The position numbers were made by a program, and so were the translations under genes. The notes below the pieces were generated by a model. The model had not been told where the DNA came from. It saw only the letters and a list, made by a program, of their open reading frames with translations, and searched no databases. Shown here one piece after another: positions 1 to 8,933 of a stretch of 64,000 nt of DNA. Positions within the stretch are counted from its first letter, which is position 1; each line of letters opens with the position of its first letter. The stretch spans positions 1-64,000 of the forward strand of contig NZ_SADV01000007.1 of NCBI RefSeq assembly GCF_006864135.1, written 5' to 3'. The stretch comes from Lysinibacillus sphaericus (GTDB taxonomy: Bacteria; Bacillota; Bacilli; Bacillales_A; Planococcaceae).

Positions 1-69
1 AAAATCGAACAAGAAGTGCCTTATTTTTATCTGAGAAAGGTTCGCTTTTATGAAAACGTAAGTTTTTCA

Positions 70-97
70 GTGCCCTCCGTTTTGGGGCACGCTTTTT
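70..97 (+). terminator. intrinsic terminator
   Basis: A GTGCCC/GGGCAC stem (70-75 with 85-90) and a 9-nt loop are followed by a T run at 93-97. It probably ends a gene whose body lies left of the window; no reading frame in bases 1-69 is long enough to identify that gene. Confidence 0.6.
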
Positions 98-116
98 ATA
101 TGATGAGAAGTAACTT

Positions 117-330
117 AAATCGCTGATAAGTCGCAGAAGATCGCTGATAAAAGGCTTAGAATCGCTGATAAGCCGCAGGAAATCGCTGATAAAAGACTTA
201 GAATCGCTGATAAGTCGCAGAAGATCACTGATAAAAGACTTAGAATCGCTGATAAGCCGTAGGAAACTGCTGATAAAAGACTCGAAACCGCCGATAACTC
301 CTGAAAAATCGCTGATAGAAGTCAGACGAT
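117..330. repeat. 21-bp tandem repeat, ten degenerate copies
   Basis: The core GCTGATA starts at 122, 143, 164, 185, 206, 227 (as ACTGATA), 248, 269, 290 (as GCCGATA) and 311, always exactly 21 bp apart. The variable half alternates between an AAGTCGCAGAA type and an AAAAGACTTAGA type, so the higher-order period is 42 bp. The array fills the gap between the upstream terminator and the 3' end of ytfP. One frame stays open through most of it because 21 is a multiple of three, but it has no start codon with a ribosome binding site, so I do not call a gene. Confidence 0.9.
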
Positions 331-340
331 ACAGATTATA

Positions 341-1591
341 TTATAGTGCTGCATTCATCCCTGCAATACGTCCTGTAACGAGTGCTGACGTTATATTATA
401 GCCACCTGTGTAGCCGTGAATATCAAGTATTTCTCCGCAGAAAAATAAACCAGCTTTTTTCTTTGAAGCCATTGTCTTTGGTTCAATCTCTTTAACAGAA
501 ACGCCACCTCCAGTGACGAATGCCTTTTCAAGGGATTGCGTACCACTAACTGTCATTGTGAAATTGACGAGTAGTTTAGCTAAATTGCGGATTTTTTCCT
601 GTGATAATTCAGTACCTGTCGATTGTACATCGATGTCTGCACGTTCACATAAAAATAGCAGCCAGCTTTCAGGTGCAATTCCTTTCCAAACATTTTTCAC
701 CGCTTTTTTTGGATCTTCTTTAATGAGTTTGTTTAAATATTGCAGACACGTTTCTTCATTATAATCAACAAGAGTTTGAATACGCATTGTCACAGGCTCG
801 TAACCGGTTTTCATTAATTCTTTCACGACAAATTGACTGCAACGCAAAACAGCAGGACCGCTTAATCCGAAATGAGTAAAGAGCATGTCCATTTGATGTG
901 TTACGAGCACCTTGCCCTTTTTGTTTAAAACAGAGACAGCGACATTTCTTAGAGCAAGTCCTTGTAGCTCACGAGCTTGAATAAAATCCTCTTTTGATAG
1001 TACAGGAACCTCAGTAGGGAATAGAGTTGTAATTGTATGGCCAGCACGCTCTGCCCATGGATAACCATCTCCCGTTGAGCCTGTTTGTGGAACAGCTTTC
1101 CCACCAACGGCAACGACTACCGCCTTACTACGAATTTCTGTGCCATCTGTAAGACGTACCCCAAGAATTTTTTCCTCATCCATTAGAAGTTTATTAACAG
1201 GTGTGTTTAAGCGAACTTCAACATGTAGCCTCTGAAGCTGACGAATAAGTGCATCTACAACATCTTGCGCGCGATTAGACATAGGGAACATACGCCCATG
1301 ATCTTCCTCTTTTAATGCCACGCCAAGTCCTTCGAAAAATGCGATAATATCTTCGTTATTGTAAACCGTGAATGGGCTGTAAAGAAAACGGCCGTTCCCA
1401 GGTATGTGCTTAACGATTTCTTCAACAGGTAAACGATTTGTGACATTACAGCGACCACCGCCTGAAATGGCCAATTTTTTGCCCAGTTTCGTCCCTTTTT
1501 CTAGTAATAATACTTTCTTTTTATGCTCTCCAGCAGCGATAGCAGCCATTAAACCGGATGGGCCACCACCGATAACGATAACATCGTACAT
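341..1591 (-). CDS. ytfP: FAD-dependent oxidoreductase, HI0933/YtfP family
   Basis: Predicted flavoprotein of the HI0933-like family (416 aa, the usual length). The N-terminal Rossmann dinucleotide motif GGGPSG is at residues 8-13, followed by the family signature SGGGRCN near residues 43-49. The C-terminal FAD motif [10 protein letters not shown] precedes a glycine-rich GYTGGYN stretch. The physiological substrate of this family is not established. It is probably cytosolic, as no signal peptide or membrane segment is visible. The ribosome binding site before ATG 1591 is weak (AAGTGAG). The gene stands alone, with a 21-bp repeat array after its stop codon and a MITE-like element upstream. Family assignment is firm; function is not. 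Confidence 0.9.
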   Translation of the reverse strand: MYDVIVIGGGPSGLMAAIAAGEHKKKVLLLEKGTKLGKKLAISGGGRCNVTNRLPVEEIVKHIPGNGRFLYSPFTVYNNEDIIAFFEGLGVALKEEDHGRMFPMSNRAQDVVDALIRQLQRLHVEVRLNTPVNKLLMDEEKILGVRLTDGTEIRSKAVVVAVGGKAVPQTGSTGDGYPWAERAGHTITTLFPTEVPVLSKEDFIQARELQGLALRNVAVSVLNKKGKVLVTHQMDMLFTHFGLSGPAVLRCSQFVVKELMKTGYEPVTMRIQTLVDYNEETCLQYLNKLIKEDPKKAVKNVWKGIAPESWLLFLCERADIDVQSTGTELSQEKIRNLAKLLVNFTMTVSGTQSLEKAFVTGGGVSVKEIEPKTMASKKKAGLFFCGEILDIHGYTGGYNITSALVTGRIAGMNAAL

Positions 1592-1720
1592 ATATTTAAA
1601 CTCACTTTCTTATCAAATTAGGAATCTTTCCTATTATACATGAAGTCTATATAGAGGGGCTTCTTTCACATTGAAAATAAAACAAAAGTATTTTATAATG
1701 CTTTATCTTCTACTTTAAGT

Positions 1721-1928
1721 AGCTCGTCCCATAACGTGGAGTTGATTTCCGTTCCGACTGGGCGCTTTCCTGGGGGCGTCCGATGAGCCGCTTCACTCGC
1801 ATTGCTCGCTCAAGGGTCTCATCTGTGACGCTGATCCCCAAGGAGTCGCCCAGTCTCCACTACAATCAACTTATACACATGGCATACGTTTTAACACAAT
1901 GTCATCCAAAAGTTACGGTGAAGAGCTT
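1721..1928. mobile_element. family A MITE-like element, copy 1
   Basis: The ends are imperfect inverted repeats, AGCTCGTCCC at 1721 and GGTGAAGAGC at 1917. Inside, GTTGATT (1741) pairs with AATCAAC (1864), GACTGGGCG (1757) with CGCCCAGTC (1847), TCCTGGGG with CCCCAAGGA, GCGTC with GACGC and GATGAG with CTCATC, so the core can fold into one long hairpin. It carries no coding capacity. Five other copies lie in this window, each in an intergenic region. Confidence 0.85.
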
Positions 1929-2052
1929 ACGAGTGTAAAGTTTTGAAGGGAAATTGAGGTATTTTCGAGAGATAATGTGCTCGGTGTTTGAACAAATAAT
2001 CAGTGTAGGAGAACCTTACTGTTGAAAGTTTTGCTATATCTGTATTGTCTGT

Positions 2053-2081
2053 ATGAAATGAATGTCTTTTCATGCTATTAT
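2053..2081 (+). promoter_or_regulatory. candidate sigma-A promoter of asnB
   Basis: ATGAAA at 2053-2058 and TATTAT at 2076-2081 are 17 bp apart, with a TG one base before the -10 (extended -10). It lies 40 bp before the asnB start. This is a sequence match only. Confidence 0.45.
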
Positions 2082-2120
2082 GGTAAAGGTTAAGCACTAA
2101 ATTATGAGGTGAAAAATAGA

Positions 2121-3971
2121 ATGTGCGGATTTATAGGCTATATTAATGGAACAAATGTTATCGATCATCATCAAACGATCGAAAATATGATGAATACAAT
2201 TATTCACCGTGGACCAGACAGCGGTGGGATTCACAGTGATGATAAAGTAACGTTAGGATTCCGTCGATTAAGTATTATCGACTTATCAGACGTGGCAAAT
2301 CAGCCGTTGTACAGTGCGGATGGTAACATAGTTCTCGTATTTAATGGAGAGATCTTTAACTTCCAAGAGCTACGTGCTGATTTGGTTGAAAAAGGTCACA
2401 ACTTTAAAACACACTCTGATAGTGAAGTTATTATTTATGGTTATGTTGAATATGGCGTAGAATTTGTCAAAAAGCTTCGCGGGATGTTCGCATTCTGTAT
2501 TTGGGATAAAAAGAAAGATTTGCAATTCATCGCTCGTGATGGCTTTGGTATTAAGCCACTATATTATACAGAAAACACTACAGATGGTACTTTTATTTTC
2601 GGTTCAGAAATTAAATCATTTTTACCACATCCATCATTTATTAAAGAATTAAATAAAAATGCGCTACGTCCGTATTTGACGTTCCAATACTCTTCAATGG
2701 ACGAAACGTTCTTTAAAGGTGTGTACAAATTACAACCAGCACACTATATGCTTATTCAAAATGGACAAAAGCAAATTGTGCAGTATTGGGATAAAAAATT
2801 CCATGCACAAGAAGCTCCAATTGAAAAATATGTAGAAGAAATTCGTACGACAGTAAGAGAATCAGTAGATGCGCATCAAATAAGTGATGTAAAAGTTGGT
2901 TCTTTCTTATCAGGTGGTATTGATTCAAGTTATATTACTTCATTATTACGCCCTGATAAATCCTTCTCTGTTGGTTTCTCTGACTATGAGGATATGTTTA
3001 ATGAAACAAATTTAGCAAAAGATTTATCTGATACATTAAATATTCAAAATGAGCGTAAATATATTTCGGCAGATGAGTGTTTTGAAGCATTACCAAAAAT
3101 TCAGTGGCATATGGACGAGCCACAATCAAACCCATCTTCTGTACCACTTTACTTCCTTTCTGAATTAGCATCGAAGGATGTAACAGTTGTACTTTCAGGT
3201 GAAGGTGCGGATGAAATCTTTGGTGGTTACTCATGGTACCAAAACTCTGGCAAAATGCAAAAATATGAGAAAGTTCCATTTGGTATTCGTAAAGCGTTAC
3301 GTGGCTTAGCAGAGGTGTTACCTAAAAATCAATATACACACTTCCTTGTTAAAGGTGGTCAAACCGTAGAAGAACGCTTCATTGGGGAAGCGGTTGTATG
3401 GGACGAAGAAGATGCATTAAATGTTTTGAAACCAGACTATAAAAATGGGCCATCTGTAAAATCGATTACAAAACGTATTTACGATGAGGTTCCAGGCGAT
3501 GATGATGTTACTAAAATGCAGTATCTTGATTTAAATCTTTGGATGCCAGGCGATATTTTATTAAAAGCAGATAAAATGAGTATGGCCCATTCTATTGAAT
3601 TACGTGTTCCATTTTTAGATAAAGAAGTGATGGAATTAGCGAAAAACATTCCATCAAAATATCGCGTAAATGACATTGATACGAAATACGTTCTTCGTCA
3701 AGCTGCACATCAGGAATTACCTGAAGAATGGGCAAAACGTCCAAAGCTTGGCTTCCCAGTACCAATTCGTCACTGGCTACGTGAAGAAAAGTATTATAAG
3801 ATGGTAAAAGAAATGTTTACAACTGACTTTGCCAATGAATTCTTTGATACAAAACAATTAGTAGGCTACCTTGATGAGCACTATGAAGAAAAAGCAAATC
3901 GTGGACGTTATATTTGGACAGCCTATGTGTTCTTAGTATGGTATAAACAATTTTTCGTAGATATGAAATAG
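2121..3971 (+). CDS. asnB: asparagine synthase (glutamine-hydrolysing)
   Basis: Makes asparagine from aspartate, ATP and glutamine. The class II amidotransferase domain needs Cys2 as its nucleophile, so the start is the ATG at 2121 (protein begins MCGFIGYI), preceded by AGGTG at 2107-2111; an in-frame GTG at 2109 would bury the cysteine. The protein has 616 aa. The glutaminase half covers about residues 1-210 (RGPDSGG, FNGEIFN). The synthase half carries the PP-loop SGGIDSS at 264-270 and the SGEGADE motif. Length and layout match Bacillus AsnB/AsnO. It is monocistronic, with its own promoter candidate and terminator. Which paralogue it is (AsnB or AsnO) cannot be decided from the sequence alone. 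Confidence 0.95.
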   Translation: MCGFIGYINGTNVIDHHQTIENMMNTIIHRGPDSGGIHSDDKVTLGFRRLSIIDLSDVANQPLYSADGNIVLVFNGEIFNFQELRADLVEKGHNFKTHSDSEVIIYGYVEYGVEFVKKLRGMFAFCIWDKKKDLQFIARDGFGIKPLYYTENTTDGTFIFGSEIKSFLPHPSFIKELNKNALRPYLTFQYSSMDETFFKGVYKLQPAHYMLIQNGQKQIVQYWDKKFHAQEAPIEKYVEEIRTTVRESVDAHQISDVKVGSFLSGGIDSSYITSLLRPDKSFSVGFSDYEDMFNETNLAKDLSDTLNIQNERKYISADECFEALPKIQWHMDEPQSNPSSVPLYFLSELASKDVTVVLSGEGADEIFGGYSWYQNSGKMQKYEKVPFGIRKALRGLAEVLPKNQYTHFLVKGGQTVEERFIGEAVVWDEEDALNVLKPDYKNGPSVKSITKRIYDEVPGDDDVTKMQYLDLNLWMPGDILLKADKMSMAHSIELRVPFLDKEVMELAKNIPSKYRVNDIDTKYVLRQAAHQELPEEWAKRPKLGFPVPIRHWLREEKYYKMVKEMFTTDFANEFFDTKQLVGYLDEHYEEKANRGRYIWTAYVFLVWYKQFFVDMK

Positions 3972-3983
3972 AGCAGTATCATT

Positions 3984-4021
3984 AATCGGTGGGGGTTTTC
4001 TTAATCTCCACCGATTATTTT
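3984..4021 (+). terminator. asnB terminator
   Basis: A perfect stem AATCGGTGG (3984-3992) and CCACCGATT (4008-4016) is followed by ATTTTG. Confidence 0.8.
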
Positions 4022-4158
4022 GAGCCTTCTACTTTCTATGGGAAGGGCACAACCACTATTTTTTTATAGAGCTTCTAGAACTTTTTAATGTATTTGTGCG
4101 TCTGTTTACCTATAAATATGTTAAGATTACAGATGGTTTACTTATTTAATATTTTGCG

Positions 4159-4400
4159 ATGTTATGCTTTCTAGTTGTTTTGCTGATTTTTTATGGCGGT
4201 AGTATTAAAGAAAGCTACGTTTGAAACAATCCTGTAAAAGTGCTCGAGTAGCGGAAGAAACCGCTCAGGCAACCAGTGAAACTGCTAAGGTAGCAGAAAG
4301 GACTGTTCAAGAATCAGGTTATGCTTGTATGGAAACAAATACCTTTAATAGTAAATATTTTATAAGTGTTACGGTAATGAAAATATTGATTTTACGATGA
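4159..4400 (+). pseudogene. possible decayed small membrane protein
   Basis: The 390-bp gap between asnB and the flippase gene holds two adjacent open stretches in different frames. The first runs from ATG 4159 and encodes a short hydrophobic peptide (MLCFLVVLLIFYGGSIKE). The second, about 4205-4400, encodes an Ala/Glu/Thr-rich helix-like stretch (RVAEETAQATSETAKVAERT). Together they look like a membrane-anchored coiled-coil protein broken by a frameshift. No ribosome binding site is visible, and this may be chance. Confidence 0.25.
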
Positions 4401-4413
4401 ATGGATGGGTACG

Positions 4414-6027
4414 ATGTCCAATTTAATGAAAGGTACTGCGATATTAACAATGGGAATGTTTTTATCGAAGGTGCTCGGATTAATTTATATTTTTCCTTTT
4501 TATGCGATTGTGGGTGAGGAAAATGTTGCTCTCTATCAATATGCATATATTCCCTATTCGATAATGCTAGCAATAGCCATCTCAGGTGCGCCAATTGCTG
4601 TATCCAAGTTTGTTTCTAAATACAATGCATTGGGTGATTACCAATCAGGCCGCAAGCTGATGAAATCTGGCATACTTATTATGATGTGTACTGGATTAGC
4701 TGCGTTTATTGTTCTCTTTATATTAGCCACGCCAATAGCGGGGCTTGTTATTAAAAGTGATGAACAGGCATTTACGGTAGAGCAAATTGCTTCAGTTATT
4801 CGCTGGGTTAGTTTTGCGCTAATTGTCGTACCATTTATGAGCCTCTGGCGTGGATTTTTCCAAGGATATGACAAAATGGAGCCTACAGCGGTTTCTCAGT
4901 TAGTGGAGCAAATTGTTCGTATTGTTGTGTTATTGGGTGGTTCTTTCTTAGTTGTGGTAGTTTTCAAAGGGAAACCAGAAACAGCTGTTTCCTTTGCAGT
5001 ATTTGCTGCATTTATTGGGGCAATTGGTGGGTTGCTAGTACTTTATTATTATTGGAAGAAGTATCAACCTGAATTTGATTTACTGCGCAGTCAAAGTGTG
5101 ACGTCTACACAGCTACCAATGTCCAACATATATAAAGAAGTAATTACGTATTCAATTCCAATGGTATTTGTAGGCGTAGCCAATCCGTTGTTCCAATTAG
5201 TAGATATGCTAACATTTAATGGAGCTATGATATCTATAGGCTTAGCGGAAGTAACGGATAAGTATTTATCAATGATTAACTTTACAACACAAAAGGTAGT
5301 TATTATCCCGGTAATGTTAGCTACAGGTTTTTCGTCGGCACTAGTACCGACGATTACAAAGTACTTTACGCAAGGTGAATATTTATCGTTACGACATGCA
5401 ATGGATAAAACATATCAAATATTAATTTTTATTACATTGCCTGCGGTAGTTGGAATTTCATTGTTATCGAATGAAATTTACTTTATGCTCTATACTGAAA
5501 GTGAGATGGGTGCTATGATTTTAGCCCATTATGCACCTGTTGCTATTTTATTTGCATTATTCCAAGTGACGGCAGCTCTTTTACAGGGCATTGACTTCCA
5601 AAAGTGGATTGTCTTAAGCTTATTAACTGGAATTTTCGTCAAGCTAGCGATTAACATTCCGTTAATTCGTTGGATGGAGGCAGATGGCGCACTTCTTGCT
5701 ACAGCTATTGGCTATAGTGTTTCAATTATCATTAATATGCTTGTGTTAAGAAAAACACTGAACTATAAATCAGAAATGGTTATTCGTCGTGTCATGCTCA
5801 TTGCTCTTTTGACAGCGGCAATGGCGGTAAGTGTACTAATCGTTCATAAACTTTTAGTGTTATTAATGGGGCCAGTAAGTAGTAAATTCTCTGCATTAGT
5901 TTATTCTATTATTTGTGCTGGAGTAGGTGTAGCAGTATATGGCTATTTGTCTTTACGCCTAGGCTTAGCACAAAAGCTTCTCGGTGAACGATTGACAAGA
6001 ATTACAAACAAACTGGGACTTAAATAG
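4414..6027 (+). CDS. ytgP: MATE-like polyprenyl-linked sugar flippase (MurJ/SpoVB/YtgP type)
   Basis: A polytopic membrane protein of about 537 aa and around 14 hydrophobic segments, in the MVF/SpoVB/Wzx family that flips lipid-linked sugars across the membrane. B. subtilis YtgP (MurJ) is a lipid II flippase. The start MSNLMKGTAILT at ATG 4414 fits the family better than the in-frame ATG at 4405; GGATGGG at 4403 is the likely but poor ribosome binding site. The gene is followed after 9 bp by the pseudouridine synthase gene, so the two probably form an operon. The family is clear, while the exact substrate (lipid II or another precursor) is inferred from the homologue. Confidence 0.85.
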   Translation: MSNLMKGTAILTMGMFLSKVLGLIYIFPFYAIVGEENVALYQYAYIPYSIMLAIAISGAPIAVSKFVSKYNALGDYQSGRKLMKSGILIMMCTGLAAFIVLFILATPIAGLVIKSDEQAFTVEQIASVIRWVSFALIVVPFMSLWRGFFQGYDKMEPTAVSQLVEQIVRIVVLLGGSFLVVVVFKGKPETAVSFAVFAAFIGAIGGLLVLYYYWKKYQPEFDLLRSQSVTSTQLPMSNIYKEVITYSIPMVFVGVANPLFQLVDMLTFNGAMISIGLAEVTDKYLSMINFTTQKVVIIPVMLATGFSSALVPTITKYFTQGEYLSLRHAMDKTYQILIFITLPAVVGISLLSNEIYFMLYTESEMGAMILAHYAPVAILFALFQVTAALLQGIDFQKWIVLSLLTGIFVKLAINIPLIRWMEADGALLATAIGYSVSIIINMLVLRKTLNYKSEMVIRRVMLIALLTAAMAVSVLIVHKLLVLLMGPVSSKFSALVYSIICAGVGVAVYGYLSLRLGLAQKLLGERLTRITNKLGLK

Positions 6028-6036
6028 GAGGTACTA

Positions 6037-6750
6037 ATGCGTTTAGATAAATTACTGTCGAATATGGGTTACGGGTCACGCAAGGAAGTTAAGCAGCTTC
6101 TAAAGCAAAAAGCAGTGACAGTAGATGGCGCATATGCGAAGGATGCAGCATTACATGTTGATCCTGACAAGCAGGATGTCTCTGTTTTTGGTGAACGTGT
6201 GAACTATACAGAGTTTGTATACTTTATGATGAATAAACCTCCTGGAGTTATTTCTGCAACGGAAGATTTACGAGATGAAACTGTCATCGATTTGTTAGAT
6301 CCATTACACCAACATTTTCAGCCTTTCCCTGTAGGTCGCCTAGATAAAGATACAGAGGGATTATTGTTGATCACAAATGATGGCATATTAGCACATAATT
6401 TATTGTCACCTAAAAAACATGTGCCGAAGGTTTACTATGCACAAATAGAAGGAATTGTGACTGAGGATGACTGTGAGAAATTTGCTCAAGGTGTTGAGTT
6501 AGACGATGGTTATGTAACAAAACCCGGAGAGCTCATCATATTAAAATCCGCTCAGCAATCAGAAATTGAGTTAACAATTCAAGAAGGTAAGTTTCATCAG
6601 GTGAAGCGTATGTTTGAGTCTGTTGGTAAACGTGTAACGTATTTAAAACGCCTATCGATGGGTAGCCTAAAGCTGGATGACAATCTAGAGTTAGGTGAAT
6701 ATCGAGAATTAACGGCTGAAGAACTAGCTTGCTTACAAAATAGGGATTAA
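6037..6750 (+). CDS. ytzG: RsuA-family 16S rRNA pseudouridine synthase
   Basis: 237 aa, with an N-terminal S4 RNA-binding domain (MRLDKLLSNMGYGSRKEVK, residues 1-60) and a catalytic pseudouridine synthase domain. The RsuA/RluB motif with the catalytic aspartate is GRLDKDTEGLL (about residues 102-112). By family, it isomerises a uridine in small-subunit rRNA (position 516 in the RsuA type). The ribosome binding site AGGAGG lies in the 9-bp gap after ytgP, so the pair is probably co-transcribed and ends at the terminator at 6757. Confidence 0.88.
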   Translation: MRLDKLLSNMGYGSRKEVKQLLKQKAVTVDGAYAKDAALHVDPDKQDVSVFGERVNYTEFVYFMMNKPPGVISATEDLRDETVIDLLDPLHQHFQPFPVGRLDKDTEGLLLITNDGILAHNLLSPKKHVPKVYYAQIEGIVTEDDCEKFAQGVELDDGYVTKPGELIILKSAQQSEIELTIQEGKFHQVKRMFESVGKRVTYLKRLSMGSLKLDDNLELGEYRELTAEELACLQNRD

Positions 6751-6756
6751 GGAATT

Positions 6757-6796
6757 CCTCGATGCTAACATTGATTAGTATCGAGGCATTTTTTAT
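6757..6796 (+). terminator. terminator of the ytgP-ytzG unit
   Basis: The CCTCGAT..ATCGAGG stem with inner CTA/TAG pairing is followed by TTTTTT. Confidence 0.8.
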
Positions 6797-6925
6797 ATAC
6801 ATAGTTATACCGGTAACTGTATAATTGATATAACTTTTGTGTAAAAAGCTATTTAGTCTATCGTACTATTAAATCTCTAAATGTTTCAGAAAATCTGATG
6901 GTGAAAATAAGTAGAGGACAAGTTA

Positions 6926-8440
6926 ATGAAAAACCTAAGAATTAAATTATTAATATCTTTATTTGCCTTTGCATTAATATTAGTTGGTGTTATTTTTTAC
7001 GTTAATAGGCAAATACTTACTGAAGATATAAAAAAACAAGAAGTCATGAATAGAACATTAATTGAAAACCATATTCTTAAGGATATGCAGGCTGTAGATA
7101 ATGCACATTTTTATTTTGATAAAAATCTCTCTGAAAAAATGGAAGAAGTACTACGAAAACTAATTACTTATTATAAGGAAAATCCACATATAGCGAAGTG
7201 GGATTTACAGAAAATAAAAAGCGAAAATGAAATGGACGTGTACATACTCGACCAATCAAATACCGTAATTTATACAACTTTTGAAAAAGATAAAGGATTA
7301 GCTTTTTCAGAATGTTGCCACCGTTTTTCTACTTTACTAGACGAACGTCGAGCAAGTGGAGAATACTACACTGATGGTATAGATATTTCAACAACTACTG
7401 GGGGATATCGAAAATTTGGCTATTTAGCAACACCTGACAAGAAATATTTATTTGAGGTAGGTATCGACTTACTTGATGATCCTGTATTCCAAACTTTTAA
7501 CTTCGGAAAAACTGCTGACTATTTAATAGATAAATATGCAAATTTGTTAGAAGTACAAACGATAAATGCGGGTGGTGTTTTCTTTGATGATTCTAAATCA
7601 AAAAAAATAACTGTAAATGATAAATCGAAAATGTTTCAAGAGCATTTTGAGCTAGCAAAAAAAACGATGAAGCCAACGGAATATCAAACGGAGTTTAAAA
7701 ATGGTTATATTGAAAAATACCGTTTTATACCATACGAAGCGGAAGCGGTTCGGGGAGAATCCTCTAGAAGAGTTGTATATGTGAAATATGGTAATTTCAC
7801 AGAAATGAGAGCGCTAACTAAAAATATAAAGCAGTTTCGAGTATTGCTTTATATTGCCTTAGTAACTTCTTTCATCATGCTATTAGTCATCAACAAACTC
7901 CTTTCCAAAACGATTCATCTTGCAACCTATGATCCTTTAACAAATGTTTATAATCGTGCTACCTATGTTAGTAAAATGGATAAGTTATTAAGACAAAGAA
8001 AGACGAATCAACCTGGTTTATTGCTGTTAGATTTAGATAATTTTAAACAAGTAAATGATCGGTTTGGACATGTTGAAGGTGATAAAATTTTGATTGAAAC
8101 AGCAAGAACATTAAAACAAGAAGTAGGAAAAAAAGGCTTTGTTGTAAGATTTGGTGGCGATGAATTTGCCATTGTTTTATATGATACGAAGGATGAATGT
8201 ATGGAAAAATTAGCAAATTCCATTTTGGAGAAAATTCATCACTTGAAGTGTGAGGATAAAGTTTCTATTGATAGATGGTCTGTACTTTCAGTCAGTATGG
8301 GCGGAGCTATTTGCATTCATCCAGATGAGTCAGAAAGAAGCTTATTTGAGCGTGCAGATAAGGCGTTGTATCAATCGAAAAATGCTGGTAAAGACCAATA
8401 CACCAGTTATGCAGAAGCTCCTGCTAATAAAGAAAGCTAA
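6926..8440 (+). CDS. membrane-anchored sensor diguanylate cyclase
   Basis: 504 aa. A transmembrane segment at about residues 7-29 and a second at about 306-328 flank an extracytoplasmic sensing region of roughly 275 residues that I cannot assign to a named family. The C-terminal GGDEF domain (about 335-495) has the LDLDNFKQVND motif and an intact active-site GGDEF at 410-414, so cyclic-di-GMP synthesis is likely. The RxxD inhibitory site normally found five residues before GGDEF is absent (the sequence there is KKGFVVRF). The ribosome binding site AGAGGACA precedes ATG 6926. The gene is alone. Its terminator (8477-8587) has been invaded by a repeat element. Confidence 0.85.
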   Translation: MKNLRIKLLISLFAFALILVGVIFYVNRQILTEDIKKQEVMNRTLIENHILKDMQAVDNAHFYFDKNLSEKMEEVLRKLITYYKENPHIAKWDLQKIKSENEMDVYILDQSNTVIYTTFEKDKGLAFSECCHRFSTLLDERRASGEYYTDGIDISTTTGGYRKFGYLATPDKKYLFEVGIDLLDDPVFQTFNFGKTADYLIDKYANLLEVQTINAGGVFFDDSKSKKITVNDKSKMFQEHFELAKKTMKPTEYQTEFKNGYIEKYRFIPYEAEAVRGESSRRVVYVKYGNFTEMRALTKNIKQFRVLLYIALVTSFIMLLVINKLLSKTIHLATYDPLTNVYNRATYVSKMDKLLRQRKTNQPGLLLLDLDNFKQVNDRFGHVEGDKILIETARTLKQEVGKKGFVVRFGGDEFAIVLYDTKDECMEKLANSILEKIHHLKCEDKVSIDRWSVLSVSMGGAICIHPDESERSLFERADKALYQSKNAGKDQYTSYAEAPANKES

Positions 8441-8476
8441 TGCCACTTCAAATTTTTAAGGATAACATTATATGTT

Positions 8477-8587
8477 CGCTCCATTCTTATTAGTGAGTCC
8501 AAGCAAGAAGTTAAAGCCTCCGAACGCAATTTGCCGAGGCATAATTGATAGGCTTGAGATTCGCTTATAGAAATGGAGCGATTTTTT
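8477..8587 (+). terminator. terminator split by a repeat insertion
   Basis: CGCTCCATT (8477-8485) pairs with AATGGAGCG (8572-8580), followed by a run of six T (8582-8587). The arms are separated by 86 nt instead of a short loop, and that loop contains a family B fragment. The bases beside both arms (CTTATTAG and, reversed, TCTATAAG) are also nearly complementary, so the original stem was probably longer. Confidence 0.6.
8497..8560. repeat. family B element fragment in a terminator loop
   Basis: It contains GAAGTTAAAGCC, the reverse of the TTTAACTTC end, and the right-end palindrome GCCGAGGCATAATTGAT, shared with copies at 23.9 and 34.2 kb. Confidence 0.65.
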
Positions 8588-8632
8588 GCCGGAAGTTAAA
8601 ATCCGTAAAAGACTTATTTCTTACATTATATT

Positions 8633-8930
8633 GGCTCATCACCAAAAGCTGAGTATGACATTTGTTAAAACAGATGCTATGTATAAAAGTTGATTGGAGT
8701 GAAGACTTGGCGACTCCTTAGGGATCGGCATCAGACCCTGGAGCGAGCATAGAGGAGCGAAGGCTAAATCCTTCACGTCCTGTGATAACGCCTACGTGAC
8801 CAACATCGTGTTGCTGCCGCTACGTTACACCGCTTTCGCACAAAAAACACCTGTAGTCCTAAGCGGCTCATCGGCTGCAACAAAGCGCTCAGTCGGAACG
8901 GATATCAACGACACGTTATGGTGATGAGCC
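8633..8930. mobile_element. family A MITE-like element, copy 2, with perfect terminal repeats
   Basis: The ends are a perfect 11-bp inverted repeat, GGCTCATCACC (8633-8643) and GGTGATGAGCC (8920-8930). The orientation is opposite to copy 1. The hairpin apex is replaced by the 66-bp module (8749-8814) plus a short hairpin unit. The right end stops 3 bp from the stop codon of the MFS gene. No target-site duplication is evident. Confidence 0.85.
8749..8814 (+). repeat. 66-bp two-helix module, copy 1
   Basis: Outer helix CGAAGGC (8758-8764) with GCCTACG (8790-8796), one mismatch. Inner hairpin TTCAC/GTGAT with loop GTCCT. The linkers are TAAATCC and AAC. A third small hairpin CAACA-TCG-TGTTG follows. 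This is the least well paired of the five copies. Confidence 0.75.
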
Positions 8931-8933
8931 GCT

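Noticed and set aside
1-69. 3' end of a gene entering from the left
   Set aside because: A frame ending in TGA at 51-53 would sit well before the terminator at 70, but 16 codons are not enough to identify or support it.
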